NCBI GenBank assembly: GCA_020161505.1
Contig: JAIUNY010000006.1
Coordinates: 62,001 to 126,000, forward strand
Direction: 5' to 3'
From: Armatimonadota bacterium
GTDB lineage: Bacteria > Armatimonadota > Fimbriimonadia > Fimbriimonadales > Fimbriimonadaceae
Length of the DNA stretch: 64,000 bases
Positions within the stretch are counted from its first letter, which is position 1. Each line of letters opens with the position of its first letter. A model generated the notes under the pieces. That model saw only the letters and a list, made by a program, of their open reading frames with translations, was not told the DNA's origin and searched no databases. Made by a program: the position numbers and the translations under genes. Positions 42,038 through 50,836 of the stretch are shown here, in pieces.

Positions 42038-43408
42038 CTATCCACTCGTGCGCACCGCAAATCCATCGGTGATGGTCATCAGCGAGACAGCATCGAGCAC
42101 CAGCATGAGAACTAGCGTCGCGAGCCAAGCGTATTCGCGTCGCTCCCCCATGATCCTGACCATTCCCATCGCAAAAAGGAATCCAAATGAGGCGAGAGCG
42201 GGGAAGATGTACCGCGCTTGGCCCTGGAAGAAGTCCATGTTGAATCGCACAAGGCTCGCTACCGCGAGAAAAAGCAGGAGCAGATGGAGAATCTGGAACC
42301 AACTGACGCGTGGCAGGGCGTTCTTCTCCGCATATTCGCGAAACTCGCGGAGTCCCATCATTCCGAGCAAGGCAACGGCACCCAGCACCACGAGAATCGC
42401 GAGGTAGATCAGGCCACTTCGCTCCATGCCCATGCGCTCGAACAGGAAGATGTCCATGTAGCCGAACACGCCAACAAAGCTGCGCACGGTCCACCACATC
42501 ACAAAGTTGCCCCAGTAGGTCACCGGACCGAGGCCCTCGATGAACATTGCGGCCTGAGGCGATCCCGTAAAGCCTTCCTTGAATGTCTTGAGAACAAACG
42601 GCTCGCCATAGAGCGACATATTGCGAGCGATCCACGGAGCCGCCATCGCCAGAGGGAGGGCGAGTCCAGCCACCCACTCTTTGATTCCCGGTCGAGCCGC
42701 GTCGCCGTGCTCCCGATTGCTCATGAAGAAGGCGACGAACGCCAAGGGCAGCAGGATCAGAGCGGAGGTCTTGGTGAGCATCCCCAATCCGATCAGGGCG
42801 CCGACGCCGAGCGCCAGCTTCGTGCTCCACCCGAGTTGAACACCTCTCACCAAAAGGGCCAGCACCCAGGTGCAGAGACAGAAGAGCAAGGGGTCGTTGC
42901 TGACCGCCGCATGCAGCGCGACGGACATCGGAAGGAATCCCGCAAAAGCGGCGGCGGCGAGCCCAACATCCTCTCGACCGAGCCCCCATTTGGCAGCAAA
43001 AAAGACTCCCACAAGGGTGAGGCAACCGATGAGGGTGTTCAGAAATCGCAATTTGACGCCGGAATCGGGCGATGTCGGATCGCTACCCGTTACGACGCTC
43101 CAGGCGGTTGCCATTAGGTAGTAGAGGGGCGGTTGGTGACTCTGATAGGTTTCACCCAAGTCGGGCGATCCTTTCTCGAAGACCGGGAAGCCCTTGCCCT
43201 CCTTCAGATGCTGGATATAGTTGGCATGTTGCCGCTCATCCGGCGCGCCGATATCGGGGATGGTGAGCGGCTGGCCCGTCGTGGGGTCCTTCTGGAAGAT
43301 CAGGATGCCCGGCTCCCGATAGGGAGTATTGACGTTAAAGACTGTACAGACCACAACAAAGAGTCCAAGGATCACCCAGAGAGGGGTCGGCAGTCGCATA
43401 GGGATCAT
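42038..43408 (-). CDS. Multi-pass membrane protein, GT-C glycosyltransferase/DUF2142-like
   Basis: 456 residues with about 11 membrane helices. After TM1 an extracytoplasmic loop contains DIGAPDERQHANYIQHL and SHQPPLYYLMATAW, the acidic DE and HQPP motifs of GT-C and DUF2142-type enzymes that use lipid-linked sugars. FLPMSVALHAAVSNDPLLFCLC and GLGMLTKTSALILLPLAF match GT39-like membrane cores. Probably a mannosyl-type or other glycosyltransferase acting on the periplasmic side; donor and acceptor unknown. Stands alone, divergent from the thioredoxin fusion gene. Confidence 0.82.
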   Translation of the reverse strand: MIPMRLPTPLWVILGLFVVVCTVFNVNTPYREPGILIFQKDPTTGQPLTIPDIGAPDERQHANYIQHLKEGKGFPVFEKGSPDLGETYQSHQPPLYYLMATAWSVVTGSDPTSPDSGVKLRFLNTLIGCLTLVGVFFAAKWGLGREDVGLAAAAFAGFLPMSVALHAAVSNDPLLFCLCTWVLALLVRGVQLGWSTKLALGVGALIGLGMLTKTSALILLPLAFVAFFMSNREHGDAARPGIKEWVAGLALPLAMAAPWIARNMSLYGEPFVLKTFKEGFTGSPQAAMFIEGLGPVTYWGNFVMWWTVRSFVGVFGYMDIFLFERMGMERSGLIYLAILVVLGAVALLGMMGLREFREYAEKNALPRVSWFQILHLLLLFLAVASLVRFNMDFFQGQARYIFPALASFGFLFAMGMVRIMGERREYAWLATLVLMLVLDAVSLMTITDGFAVRTSG

Positions 43409-43498
43409 TTTAATCTGTTTCGCATATCAAGCACCAAGCCGTCTATAATATGGTTAGTGATTCCCCAGCGGGATCCGGTTAGGAGATTCTGGAAATCC

Positions 43499-44497
43499 AT
43501 GAAAGCCAAAGCCATCCTCACGCTGACCCTTGCGGCGACGGCAGCTCTGATGTCGACCGCCGTCTTCAAGGCAAACGCCCTCGACAACTACGTCTCCACC
43601 CTCGGCAAGGCCGACGGCTTGGTTGCCACCTATACGGTGACCACGCTTGATGGAGGCACCGAAGAATTCTCTGTTAGCCTGGCGAAGCCCAACTTGGCGC
43701 GGATCGAAACCGCCAAGCGGGTGATCGTGGCCGACGGCACCGACATCACCACGTTCGAGAAGTCGAAGAACCAGTACTACAAGGTTCCTCAAACCGCTGC
43801 CTCACTGGGCGAGCTCTTCTCTCCGGTCGAGTTCCAAGCTTGGACTCCGTTCTTCGACAGCAAGGCCTTTGCCAAGGTCGCCAAGATCGAGGACAAGGGC
43901 AGCCGCAAGCGCGGTGGAAAGACCATGAACATGGTTCAAATCAGCGCGGACGCCAAGGGCGATACCGTGATGACCTTCCACATTGACGAGTCGGACAACC
44001 TGACCAAGCAAGCCACTTTTGACATCAAAACCCTCACCGGCATGCGCCAAATGGTGATGAACGCGGAGAAGGTGAGCCTGACCCGATCGGCCGCTGACAC
44101 CTTTGCATTCAAGGCTCCGGAAGGTGCTCAGTTTGTAGATATCGCGAGCCTCAAGACAGGCAAGTGGCTTTACGACTTCGACGAGGCCATGAAGGCGGCG
44201 CAAGCCACAAACTCCATCGTCATGGTGGACTTCATGGCAACCTGGTGCGGACCTTGCAAGATGATGGATGCGGAAGTCTTCCAAACTTCTGAGTTCAAGG
44301 AACTGACCAAGGACATCGTCCTGGTGAAAGTGGACGTCGACATTCAGCAAGCTCTCGCGGCCCGATATGGCATCGAAGCCATGCCGACGGTGAAGTTCCT
44401 CGACAAGAGCGGTGCGGTGATTCACGAGTTCGTGGGCTACGGCGGATTCCAGCAAGTCATGGGCGAGGTCCGAAAGGCCAAGTCCAAGAAGCCGTAA
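43499..44497 (+). CDS. Exported LolA/DUF2092-like domain fused to thioredoxin
   Basis: 332 residues from ATG at 43499 with AGGAG upstream; the frame is open further upstream without coding character. Signal peptide MKAKAILTLTLAATAALMSTAVFKANA. Residues 30-225 match the beta-sheet half-barrel of LolA/DUF2092-type proteins: SVSLAKPNLARIETAKRVIVADGTDITTFEKSKNQYYKV and TFHIDESDNLTKQATFD. Residues 226-332 are a thioredoxin domain with WCGPC at 249-253 and the cis-Pro in GIEAMPTVKFLD. The pair suggests a periplasmic redox protein with a lipid- or lipoprotein-binding module. A TATAAT at 43444-43449 is the likely -10. Confidence 0.88.
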   Translation: MKAKAILTLTLAATAALMSTAVFKANALDNYVSTLGKADGLVATYTVTTLDGGTEEFSVSLAKPNLARIETAKRVIVADGTDITTFEKSKNQYYKVPQTAASLGELFSPVEFQAWTPFFDSKAFAKVAKIEDKGSRKRGGKTMNMVQISADAKGDTVMTFHIDESDNLTKQATFDIKTLTGMRQMVMNAEKVSLTRSAADTFAFKAPEGAQFVDIASLKTGKWLYDFDEAMKAAQATNSIVMVDFMATWCGPCKMMDAEVFQTSEFKELTKDIVLVKVDVDIQQALAARYGIEAMPTVKFLDKSGAVIHEFVGYGGFQQVMGEVRKAKSKKP

Positions 44498-44531
44498 GCA
44501 GACAGTTCGGACGAAATCTGTCGGAAAAGGA

Positions 44532-44560
44532 CCCCGGCGAGGCACCTCGCCGGGGTTCGT
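44532..44560 (+). terminator. Probable terminator after the thioredoxin fusion gene
   Basis: CCCCGGCGAG (44532-44541) and CTCGCCGGGG (44546-44555) form a perfect 10-base stem with a GCAC loop, followed by TTCGTTG. The T-run is broken but the stem is very strong. Confidence 0.72.
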
Positions 44561-44677
44561 TGCGTCCGAACCTTTACCCCGCCGGATGAGGGCAGTTTCG
44601 TCCCGGTCTTTTCAGGCCGAAAGGGGTACGATTTGAGGACTTTTCCACAGCCTCACTGAGGAGGAAACTGAGCAGAC

Positions 44678-45805
44678 GTGGCAACTACCAAGACCGATCC
44701 TGATCAGCGGCACAACGAGGGCCGTGAACCTGCGAAGCTCGCGAGTGACTTGCTCACCGCCGATGACTACCATGAGCTTCTGAAACAGCTTTATATGGCG
44801 CGCTATTTCGACGTGCGTCTCATCAAAGAGAAGAAGCGCGGCCGCCTGCGCGGCACCTTGTATTCCTCTCACAACCAAGAAGGAATCATCGTGGGCGCCC
44901 TCTACGGCCTGCGTCCAACCGACTGGATCAGCCCGATTCACCGAGACATGCCCGCCTTCTTTATGAAGGATTTCCGCAGCGGATGGGACAACCCCGAGCG
45001 CGTGGGCATGACGATCGAAGAAGTTTGTGGTCAGGTGTGGGGCAAGGTCACGTCCCCGGGACGAGCCCGAGACAACTGGAGCCACATCGGCAGCCGCGCC
45101 AAAAAGATTATCCACTCCACCTCGATGCTGGCGGGAACGATCCCCGCAGCGGTCGGTGTCACGTTGGCGGATCGACTGAACGGACTTGATTCCGTCGCGG
45201 TCACCTTCAACGGAGAAGGTTCGACGGCTCAAGGCGTCTTCCACGAAGCGATTAACTTCGCTGCCGTCGAAAAGCTCCCGGTGATCACGATCATCGAGAA
45301 CAACCAATGGGCGTACGGCACGCCGACTCACTACGAATATTCGCTCGAAGACTTTGCGCGCCGCGCTGATGGATTTGGCATCCCGGGTCTCGTCGCCGAT
45401 GGCCAGGACGTCCTGGATGTCTATAACAAGGTCTGCCAAGCCGTCGAGTTTTCGCGAGCCGGAAACGGCCCGAGCATCGTGGAGTGCAAGACGTTCCGAT
45501 CCTACGGGCACGGCGACCACGACGACGACCGAGCCGAGAAGTATCGTCCCGAAGAGGAAGTCGAAGAGGGCCGCAAGCGCGACCCGATCGCGATCATGAA
45601 GAAGATCATGGTTGAAAAGGGCTTCTTGAGCCCGGCAGAAGCGGCCAAGTTCCCGGCTGAAGGCAAGGGCGCTTCCGAAGTCACCGATGAAGACTTCCCG
45701 CCCGAAGTCGTCGCCTACCTCAACCGAGGAGTCGAGAGTGCGGTTAACGCCCCGGTTCCTGAGGCGCACGAAGGCGGAATGTGGGTCTTCCGGGAGGAGA
45801 ACTAA
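44678..45805 (+). CDS. pdhA: 2-oxoacid dehydrogenase E1 component, alpha subunit (PDH-like)
   Basis: 375 residues from GTG at 44678, with GAGGAGG about 14 bases upstream. Thiamine-diphosphate dependent decarboxylating subunit: SSHNQEGIIVGALYGL, MLAGTIPAAVGVTLAD, the cofactor motif FNGEGSTAQGVFHEAINFA to ITIIENNQWAYGT (G-E-G in place of the common G-D-G), and the phosphorylation-loop-like FRSYGHGDHDD. Pyruvate, branched-chain or acetoin dehydrogenase are all possible. Followed 2 bases later by the beta subunit; no E2 or E3 gene is in the window. Confidence 0.9.
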   Translation: MATTKTDPDQRHNEGREPAKLASDLLTADDYHELLKQLYMARYFDVRLIKEKKRGRLRGTLYSSHNQEGIIVGALYGLRPTDWISPIHRDMPAFFMKDFRSGWDNPERVGMTIEEVCGQVWGKVTSPGRARDNWSHIGSRAKKIIHSTSMLAGTIPAAVGVTLADRLNGLDSVAVTFNGEGSTAQGVFHEAINFAAVEKLPVITIIENNQWAYGTPTHYEYSLEDFARRADGFGIPGLVADGQDVLDVYNKVCQAVEFSRAGNGPSIVECKTFRSYGHGDHDDDRAEKYRPEEEVEEGRKRDPIAIMKKIMVEKGFLSPAEAAKFPAEGKGASEVTDEDFPPEVVAYLNRGVESAVNAPVPEAHEGGMWVFREEN

Positions 45806-45807
45806 TC

Positions 45808-46815
45808 ATGGCAACCGCAACTGAAACGGGAGTGAAGAAGAATTTCCTCACTGGTCTCAAGGAGGCCATTGCGGAAGAAATGGAGTCGAATCCGAACCTC
45901 ATCTGCATGGGTGAGGATATCGGAGCCCTTGGCGGCGCGTTTGGTGTCACCGATGGATTGATCGCACGATGGGGTCGTGAGCGTGTCATCGACATGCCGA
46001 TCTCCGAGGCCGCGATTGTCGGTGTGGCCGCCGGTCTTTGTCTCAACGGCAAAAGCGTGATGGTGGAGATGCAGTTCATCGACTTCATCTCGTGCGGTTT
46101 TGACCAGATTGTCAACATGACCGCGACCTACCACTATCGCACCGCCGGCGAAGTCAACATGCCGATGGTCATCCGTGGCCCGGCGGGAGCCTATGGCGGA
46201 GGCGCGCTCTACCACAGTCAGATGAACGAGGCTTGGTTCGCCAACTCTCCGGGCATCAAGATCATTGTGCCGAGCACCCCTTATGATGCCAAAGGCATGA
46301 TGAAAGCCGCGTTGCGAAATCCGGATCCCGTGCTCGTGTACGAAATCAAGGATCTCTACCGCCGACGCGATCTGGAAGAGGTTCTTCCTGAAGAGGACTA
46401 CATTGTCCCGCTTGGAAAGGCCAGCGTTCGACGAGAAGGCGACGATCTCACCATTGTCACCTACGGTCAGAACGTCTATCACTGCCTTGAAGCCGCGAAG
46501 AACTTGGAGAAAGAAGGCTATCACGTCGAGGTTATTGACCTGCGAAGCCTGGTGCCTTTGGACGAAGCCACGATTATCGAGTCGCTGAAGAAGACGAATC
46601 GATTGCTCGTCGTGAACGAAGCGCCGATGACCTGCGGTTTCGCGGGCGAGGTTCTCAGCCGAATGAGCGAGAAAGCGTTCGAGTATCTCGATGCTCCGCC
46701 GGCCCGGATCACCCGCCTCGACACCCCGGTGCCCTGGGTCAAGCCGCTGGAACTCTTTGTTCTGCCAAGCGTCGAGCAAATCACCGAGAAAGCTCTCAAG
46801 CTGATCAAGTACTGA
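45808..46815 (+). CDS. pdhB: 2-oxoacid dehydrogenase E1 component, beta subunit (PDH-like)
   Basis: 335 residues from ATG at 45808, with GGGAGGAG upstream inside the end of the alpha gene. The transketolase-like fold shows as LICMGEDIGALGGAFGVTDGL, IDMPISEAAIVGVAAGL, VEMQFIDFISCGFDQIVN and PMVIRGPAGAYGGGALYHSQ; the C-terminal transketolase domain has VEVIDLRSLVPLDEATI and LLVVNEAP. The residues that bind thiamine from the beta side (Glu in GEDI and in SEAAIVG) are kept. Forms the alpha2beta2 E1 enzyme with the preceding gene. Ends at a strong terminator. Confidence 0.92.
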   Translation: MATATETGVKKNFLTGLKEAIAEEMESNPNLICMGEDIGALGGAFGVTDGLIARWGRERVIDMPISEAAIVGVAAGLCLNGKSVMVEMQFIDFISCGFDQIVNMTATYHYRTAGEVNMPMVIRGPAGAYGGGALYHSQMNEAWFANSPGIKIIVPSTPYDAKGMMKAALRNPDPVLVYEIKDLYRRRDLEEVLPEEDYIVPLGKASVRREGDDLTIVTYGQNVYHCLEAAKNLEKEGYHVEVIDLRSLVPLDEATIIESLKKTNRLLVVNEAPMTCGFAGEVLSRMSEKAFEYLDAPPARITRLDTPVPWVKPLELFVLPSVEQITEKALKLIKY

Positions 46816-46840
46816 TCCCTGCTTGAGATTGTACAAGGGA

Positions 46841-46878
46841 AGTCGGGCTCTCCTCTCTAGAGAGCCCGACTCTTTTTT
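46841..46878 (+). terminator. Rho-independent terminator of the E1 operon
   Basis: AGTCGGGCTCTC (46841-46852) and GAGAGCCCGACT (46860-46871) form a perfect 12-base stem with a 7-base loop, then CTTTTTTC. It lies 25 bases past the E1 beta stop. Confidence 0.96.
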
Positions 46879-47023
46879 CGATGCGCGCCGGTGCCGTTGC
46901 CTCAACCCTTACGAGGAAGGTGAGTTTGGATGCTGATCGGCCTGGGATCACACCGTTCCGGCCTATCTGAACGTCAAGAAGAGTTGTGAGGCGGGGCATA
47001 ATCACCTGCGCCTTCGCGCTTTT

Positions 47024-47710
47024 ATGATCGGACAAAACGCAAACAAATCCTCGCGCAAGCGAGCCGAGTTCGTGGTGATCGGACTCGGACGATTCGGAAC
47101 CAGCCTGGCTCGCACCTTGGTTCAGAACGGTCACACGGTTTTGGGGGTGGACTCGGACATGAACCTCGTCCAGCGCCACTCCCACGAGATCACTCAAACG
47201 ATCCAGCTGGATTCGACCGACGAGCAAGCGCTTAAGGAAATCGACATCACCAGCTTTGACACCGTGGTTGTCGCGATTGGGACGCATTTCGAGGCGAGTT
47301 TGCTGACGACGGTGGCTCTGAAGTCTCTCGGCGTGAAGCACGTTCTGTGCAAGGCGACCAACGAACGTCAGCGGGATATTCTCCTCAAGGTTGGGGCGGA
47401 TAAGGTCGTTTTGCCGGAGTTCGAGGCAGGCGAGCGACTCGCGACCATGATCATCGCTCCGAGCGTTGTTTCTCAGATGACCCTTTGTCCGAACGTGGGA
47501 ATCAGTGAACTCGTAGTCCCCGATTCTTTGGTGGGTCGGAGTCTGGAGGAAGCGGATCTTCAGGCTCGATACGGGCTCTCGGTGGTGGCGATTCAGCGCG
47601 GGACCAATGTGCAGACCAACCTCAAACGCGGAATTGTGTTCCGTCAGGGCGACATGTTGGTGGTGATCGGCCCGACCGATGCGGTTCATCGCCTCAGTTC
47701 GCACGTGTGA
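47024..47710 (+). CDS. ktrA: Potassium uptake regulatory subunit KtrA (TrkA-like RCK protein)
   Basis: 228 residues. RCK_N Rossmann domain with VVIGLGRFGTSLARTL (GxGxxG) and the acidic end of strand 2 in GVDSDMNLVQ; RCK_C domain in the last 80 residues (ISELVVPDSLVGRSLEEADLQARYGLSVVAIQRG, FRQGDMLVVIGPTDAV). It forms an octameric ring that gates the KtrB channel in response to ATP/ADP or c-di-AMP. KtrB follows after 10 bases. The 145-base leader shows a small CGTTC/GAACG hairpin but no recognised riboswitch. Confidence 0.95.
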   Translation: MIGQNANKSSRKRAEFVVIGLGRFGTSLARTLVQNGHTVLGVDSDMNLVQRHSHEITQTIQLDSTDEQALKEIDITSFDTVVVAIGTHFEASLLTTVALKSLGVKHVLCKATNERQRDILLKVGADKVVLPEFEAGERLATMIIAPSVVSQMTLCPNVGISELVVPDSLVGRSLEEADLQARYGLSVVAIQRGTNVQTNLKRGIVFRQGDMLVVIGPTDAVHRLSSHV

Positions 47711-47720
47711 GCCTTAGTCT

Positions 47721-49094
47721 ATGAAGGCCAAGCCCACGCGCACCCCATTCTCCCTGCGAGAGAAGATCAATCAGCTCCCGACGGCGGTGCGATTGATCGG
47801 GGGATTGCTGCTGATGGTGTGGCTCGGGACATCTGCGTTGATGCTCCCCATGATGAGCAAAGGCGACCCGCTCAGCTTCCGAGAGGCCATTTTCACGGCG
47901 GTTTCGGCATTGACGGTTACCGGTCTGAGCATCATCACCCCGGCGGCTGATCTCACTTGGGCAGGGAAGTTCACCTTGCTGGCCCTGATCCAGTTTGGGG
48001 GCGTCGGCTACATGGTTCTCGCGATTCTGGTGTTCCGGTTGCTTGGCCGAGACATCAACTTCACCGATCGGATGGCTTTGCAGGATGCCCTTGGCCTCAT
48101 CAACTCTGCGGGGATCGTGAAGCTGACCTTCAAGGTTTTGGCGACCGTCTTTGCGCTCGAAGGACTTGGGGCAACTGCGCTGTTAGTTCATTGGAATCTT
48201 AGCGGCGTGATGTCGGATCGTCCGTTTGGGGTGCAGCTGGGCTACGCGATTTTCCATGCTACATCGAGTTTCTGTAACGCGGGATTTGATCTCTTCGCGG
48301 GCTACAAGGACTTTCCAACCGATCCGGTGACGTTCTTCATCCTCGGAACCATGATCTTTTTCGGAGGGCTTGGCATCCCGGTCTTGAGTGATCTGTTCAC
48401 TCTGCGTAGGCAGAGGAAACTCTCACTCCACACTCGATTGACCCTGATCGCGACGATCTCCTTGATGATTGGCGGGGCGGTGCTGCTCTTTGTCAGCGAG
48501 ACGCGTCCGGGGAACGTTTTGCATGGCCTGAGTGTCGCGGAGCAGATCAAGTACTCCTGGTTCCAAAGTGTCTCAAGTCGTACGGCGGGGTTTGTCGGGC
48601 TCCCTGATTTTGACCAGATGGGGGGCGGTGCGCGCCTGGTCATCATGAGTTTGATGTTCGTGGGTTGTGCCCCGGCCTCGATGGGCGGCGGGATGACCAC
48701 AGGCACGTTGATCGTCATGGCTCTGGCCCTGATTGCCTACATCAAACGTCAGAGCACGCCGATTGTCGCGGGCAAGGCCATCCCCGGCGAGATGGTGCGG
48801 AAAGCGGCGGCGATTCTCGCGATCTCGTTGTTCGCCGTCTCCTCCGCGACGTTTGCGATTTTGGTGACCCACGACACGACGCTCGATAAAGCCGCCTTCG
48901 AGGTGATTTCCGCCTTTGCAACGTGTGGTCTGACCCTGGCCTTTACCTCGGAGCTCAACGATTTCGGGCTCTTTGTCATCATGACGATGATGTTCTGGGG
49001 TCGGCTCGGGGCGCTCAGTATCTTGTTTGCGCTCACCCGCCCGAAGGATTCGACCCGGGTGAAGTATCCCGAAGAAAAAATCCTGATCGGCTGA
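47721..49094 (+). CDS. ktrB: Potassium uptake channel subunit KtrB (TrkH family)
   Basis: 457 residues with four membrane-pore-membrane repeats. The four selectivity-filter segments are seen as ALTVTGLSII, SFCNAGFDLF, SSRTAGFVGL and ATCGLTLAF. It forms the dimeric potassium or sodium-coupled potassium pore that KtrA gates. The stop codon falls in the loop of a terminator-like hairpin at 49080-49107. Confidence 0.96.
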   Translation: MKAKPTRTPFSLREKINQLPTAVRLIGGLLLMVWLGTSALMLPMMSKGDPLSFREAIFTAVSALTVTGLSIITPAADLTWAGKFTLLALIQFGGVGYMVLAILVFRLLGRDINFTDRMALQDALGLINSAGIVKLTFKVLATVFALEGLGATALLVHWNLSGVMSDRPFGVQLGYAIFHATSSFCNAGFDLFAGYKDFPTDPVTFFILGTMIFFGGLGIPVLSDLFTLRRQRKLSLHTRLTLIATISLMIGGAVLLFVSETRPGNVLHGLSVAEQIKYSWFQSVSSRTAGFVGLPDFDQMGGGARLVIMSLMFVGCAPASMGGGMTTGTLIVMALALIAYIKRQSTPIVAGKAIPGEMVRKAAAILAISLFAVSSATFAILVTHDTTLDKAAFEVISAFATCGLTLAFTSELNDFGLFVIMTMMFWGRLGALSILFALTRPKDSTRVKYPEEKILIG

Positions 49095-49118
49095 GGCCGA
49101 CCAGGATCGCTGAGTTTT
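49075..49118. terminator. Bidirectional terminator overlapping the ktrB end
   Basis: ATCCTGATCGGC (49080-49091) and GCCGACCAGGAT (49096-49107) pair over 12 bases with one mismatch around a TGAG loop that contains the ktrB stop TGA. The minus strand has a 5-6 base T-run (A-run 49075-49080), serving the convergent 49133 gene; the plus side has TTTT only after four more bases. Confidence 0.85.
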
Positions 49119-49132
49119 GGGAACCTGAAAGC

Positions 49133-49636
49133 TTACAGATCGTAAGTGGTCTTCTTCGAGGTGGCAGGGACTCCGCCGTCTTTCTTCCTTTGCAGCGTCA
49201 TTTCGAGCTTGTCGAAGTGCTTGTTGATGTTTGGAATCAGAATCAGGAAGACGACGACTGAGATCGCAGCCATGCCAAAGGCATAGAGGTACCAGAGGTC
49301 ACTGAGGAGCCAGCCGACAAAGCCGAGGAGCATCGGTGTTTCGGCAAGGGCACCCACGGTGAGGATCTTGCCCTGAACGAGTTGCGTCTCCTGCGGCTCA
49401 CGCTCATCCAGCATTTTGGTGAGGGGCTTGACGCCGAGCGGCACCATGGCGGCCAGGCACGCCAGGGAGATCACGGAGAGGATTCCGATGAGGGGCAGTC
49501 CGCCATCTTTGCTCAGAGTGGGGATGACGGTGGCCTTGGCGACGCCCAGAATGGCGCCGAGGATGATGAACCACACGACAATCAGGGTCAGGTTCTTGCG
49601 AGGTTGCGCGTAAGGGGAATTGACTTTGATGCCCAT
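49133..49636 (-). CDS. Small multi-pass membrane protein of unknown function
   Basis: 167 residues with about four hydrophobic helices (residues 17-35, 47-66, 93-112 and 117-133). After MGIKVNSPYAQPRKN the first helix LTLIVVWFIILGAILG starts. The C-terminal tail is charged (HFDKLEMTLQRKKDGG) and cytoplasmic. No family recognised. It lies 9 bases after the stop of the HTH_42 gene in the same direction, so the M28 peptidase, HTH_42 and this gene form one leftward operon that ends at the shared terminator. Confidence 0.68.
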   Translation of the reverse strand: MGIKVNSPYAQPRKNLTLIVVWFIILGAILGVAKATVIPTLSKDGGLPLIGILSVISLACLAAMVPLGVKPLTKMLDEREPQETQLVQGKILTVGALAETPMLLGFVGWLLSDLWYLYAFGMAAISVVVFLILIPNINKHFDKLEMTLQRKKDGGVPATSKKTTYDL

Positions 49637-49645
49637 CGGTGTTTC

Positions 49646-50836
49646 CTATTGTGACTTCATCTGCTCGCGGAGTGCTTGGAGCACGGCCTGTCGACTCTTG
49701 GTGGAATCGAGACTGTAGATACGGACGTCACCGAGATCCATTTCGATGGCGGCCTGCATGGCATCGACGGCCTTCCGCACGCCAGTTGGTTCAGACGCCC
49801 AATGGGTGAATAGAACTTCTTTTGACTCTGGGTCGTAGTGCCAGAGACCGACGAGATCTCCGCCTTCGATGATCGCGTGGGTGGCGAGGTCAGCGAGAGA
49901 ATCTTGGGCGGTGAGGGCGGAGGGGAGTTTCTGCCAGCGGTCTTGGTGCTCCGGGCGAATGGAGACACGGAGGTTTTTGGTGTAAAGGAAGTAGGGGTCG
50001 ATGGAGCCGAGGAGATGGATTGGCTTCTCGGCGGGGGCTTGGAAGGCTTGGAGCTCTGCCCAAGTTTCAGGATGAGCCCAGAGATCGGAGCCTTGATCGA
50101 TGATCCCAGTGAGGGCGAAAGCGGCTTTTGCGGCCCGTGCGCTGAGGCCGCTGAACCATTGGAACTCGGCAAGGGTGATCGGCCCGAGCCAGGATTCATA
50201 GCGGCGGGCGAGTTGGGCAAAAGTTTCCTCCCGGGAGAGCGTGAAGCTTTGGAGAGGGTTGTCGGGCCAGAGAGTGTAAGCGTAGCGCTCGACGTCGATG
50301 CGACCGTTGACGGGGATGCGGCGGATCTTTCCTTTGTTTTGGAGCCGTCCCAATGCGCCAGGGAGATCGGTGGTGATACCGCGCTTTTTGCCTTCGTCGC
50401 CGAATCGTCGGACCTTATCGCCCAGTTCGTCGCGGAGTTGCTGAGGATCGCGTGGGCCGGGTTCGAGGGCGATCAGGACGGCCTCCATGAGTGCTTCGAT
50501 CTCCACGCCGGTGATGCCCAGCTTCCGTTCCGGAGATGACGGGGTAATCGGTGCGGAGGGGTCTTCGGCACAGGCGAGTCCGAGCGCGAAGTCCGATTTG
50601 GGGAGGAGGTAGGCGCAGCCTCGCGCACTCGGCAGTTCGTGGATCGTGCAGTCGGCGAGGGCTTGGTCGATGGTCGGGCGGGTCAGCCCGGCGCGGGCCA
50701 TCAGGGCGAGATACGGCGAAGTTGCCCCTACGGTTCGGCACCAGCCGATCTGAGTGAGGATCTCCTCGGGGGTTCCGGTGAGAGGGGAGAGGAGTCCCTG
50801 TTTGTGGGCGCGGAAGGCTCGAAGCTGGTCGATCAT
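49646..50836 (-). CDS. HTH_42 winged-helix protein, AlkZ/YcaQ-like
   Basis: 396 residues with the build of the HTH_42 (AlkZ) family: N-terminal winged helix LRAFRAHKQGLL, a middle wing-helix region (GVEIEALMEAVLIALEPGPRDPQQLRDEL) and the C-terminal beta barrel with LLGSIDPYFLYTKN and AIIEGGDLVGLWHYDPESKEV. Family members unhook interstrand crosslinks or remove alkylated bases, using a Gln-x-Gln/Asp motif after the first helix; here that position reads RTVGATSPYLALMAR, without the Gln pair. It may be an inactive or differently working relative. Overlaps the M28 gene by 4 bases. Confidence 0.85.
   Translation of the reverse strand: MIDQLRAFRAHKQGLLSPLTGTPEEILTQIGWCRTVGATSPYLALMARAGLTRPTIDQALADCTIHELPSARGCAYLLPKSDFALGLACAEDPSAPITPSSPERKLGITGVEIEALMEAVLIALEPGPRDPQQLRDELGDKVRRFGDEGKKRGITTDLPGALGRLQNKGKIRRIPVNGRIDVERYAYTLWPDNPLQSFTLSREETFAQLARRYESWLGPITLAEFQWFSGLSARAAKAAFALTGIIDQGSDLWAHPETWAELQAFQAPAEKPIHLLGSIDPYFLYTKNLRVSIRPEHQDRWQKLPSALTAQDSLADLATHAIIEGGDLVGLWHYDPESKEVLFTHWASEPTGVRKAVDAMQAAIEMDLGDVRIYSLDSTKSRQAVLQALREQMKSQ

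Noticed and set aside
46880-47023. A riboswitch (c-di-AMP type) or 5S-like RNA in front of ktrA
   Set aside because: A few 5S-like words and a CGTTC/GAACG hairpin are present, but the conserved cores of the ydaO riboswitch and the paired ends of a 5S RNA are missing.
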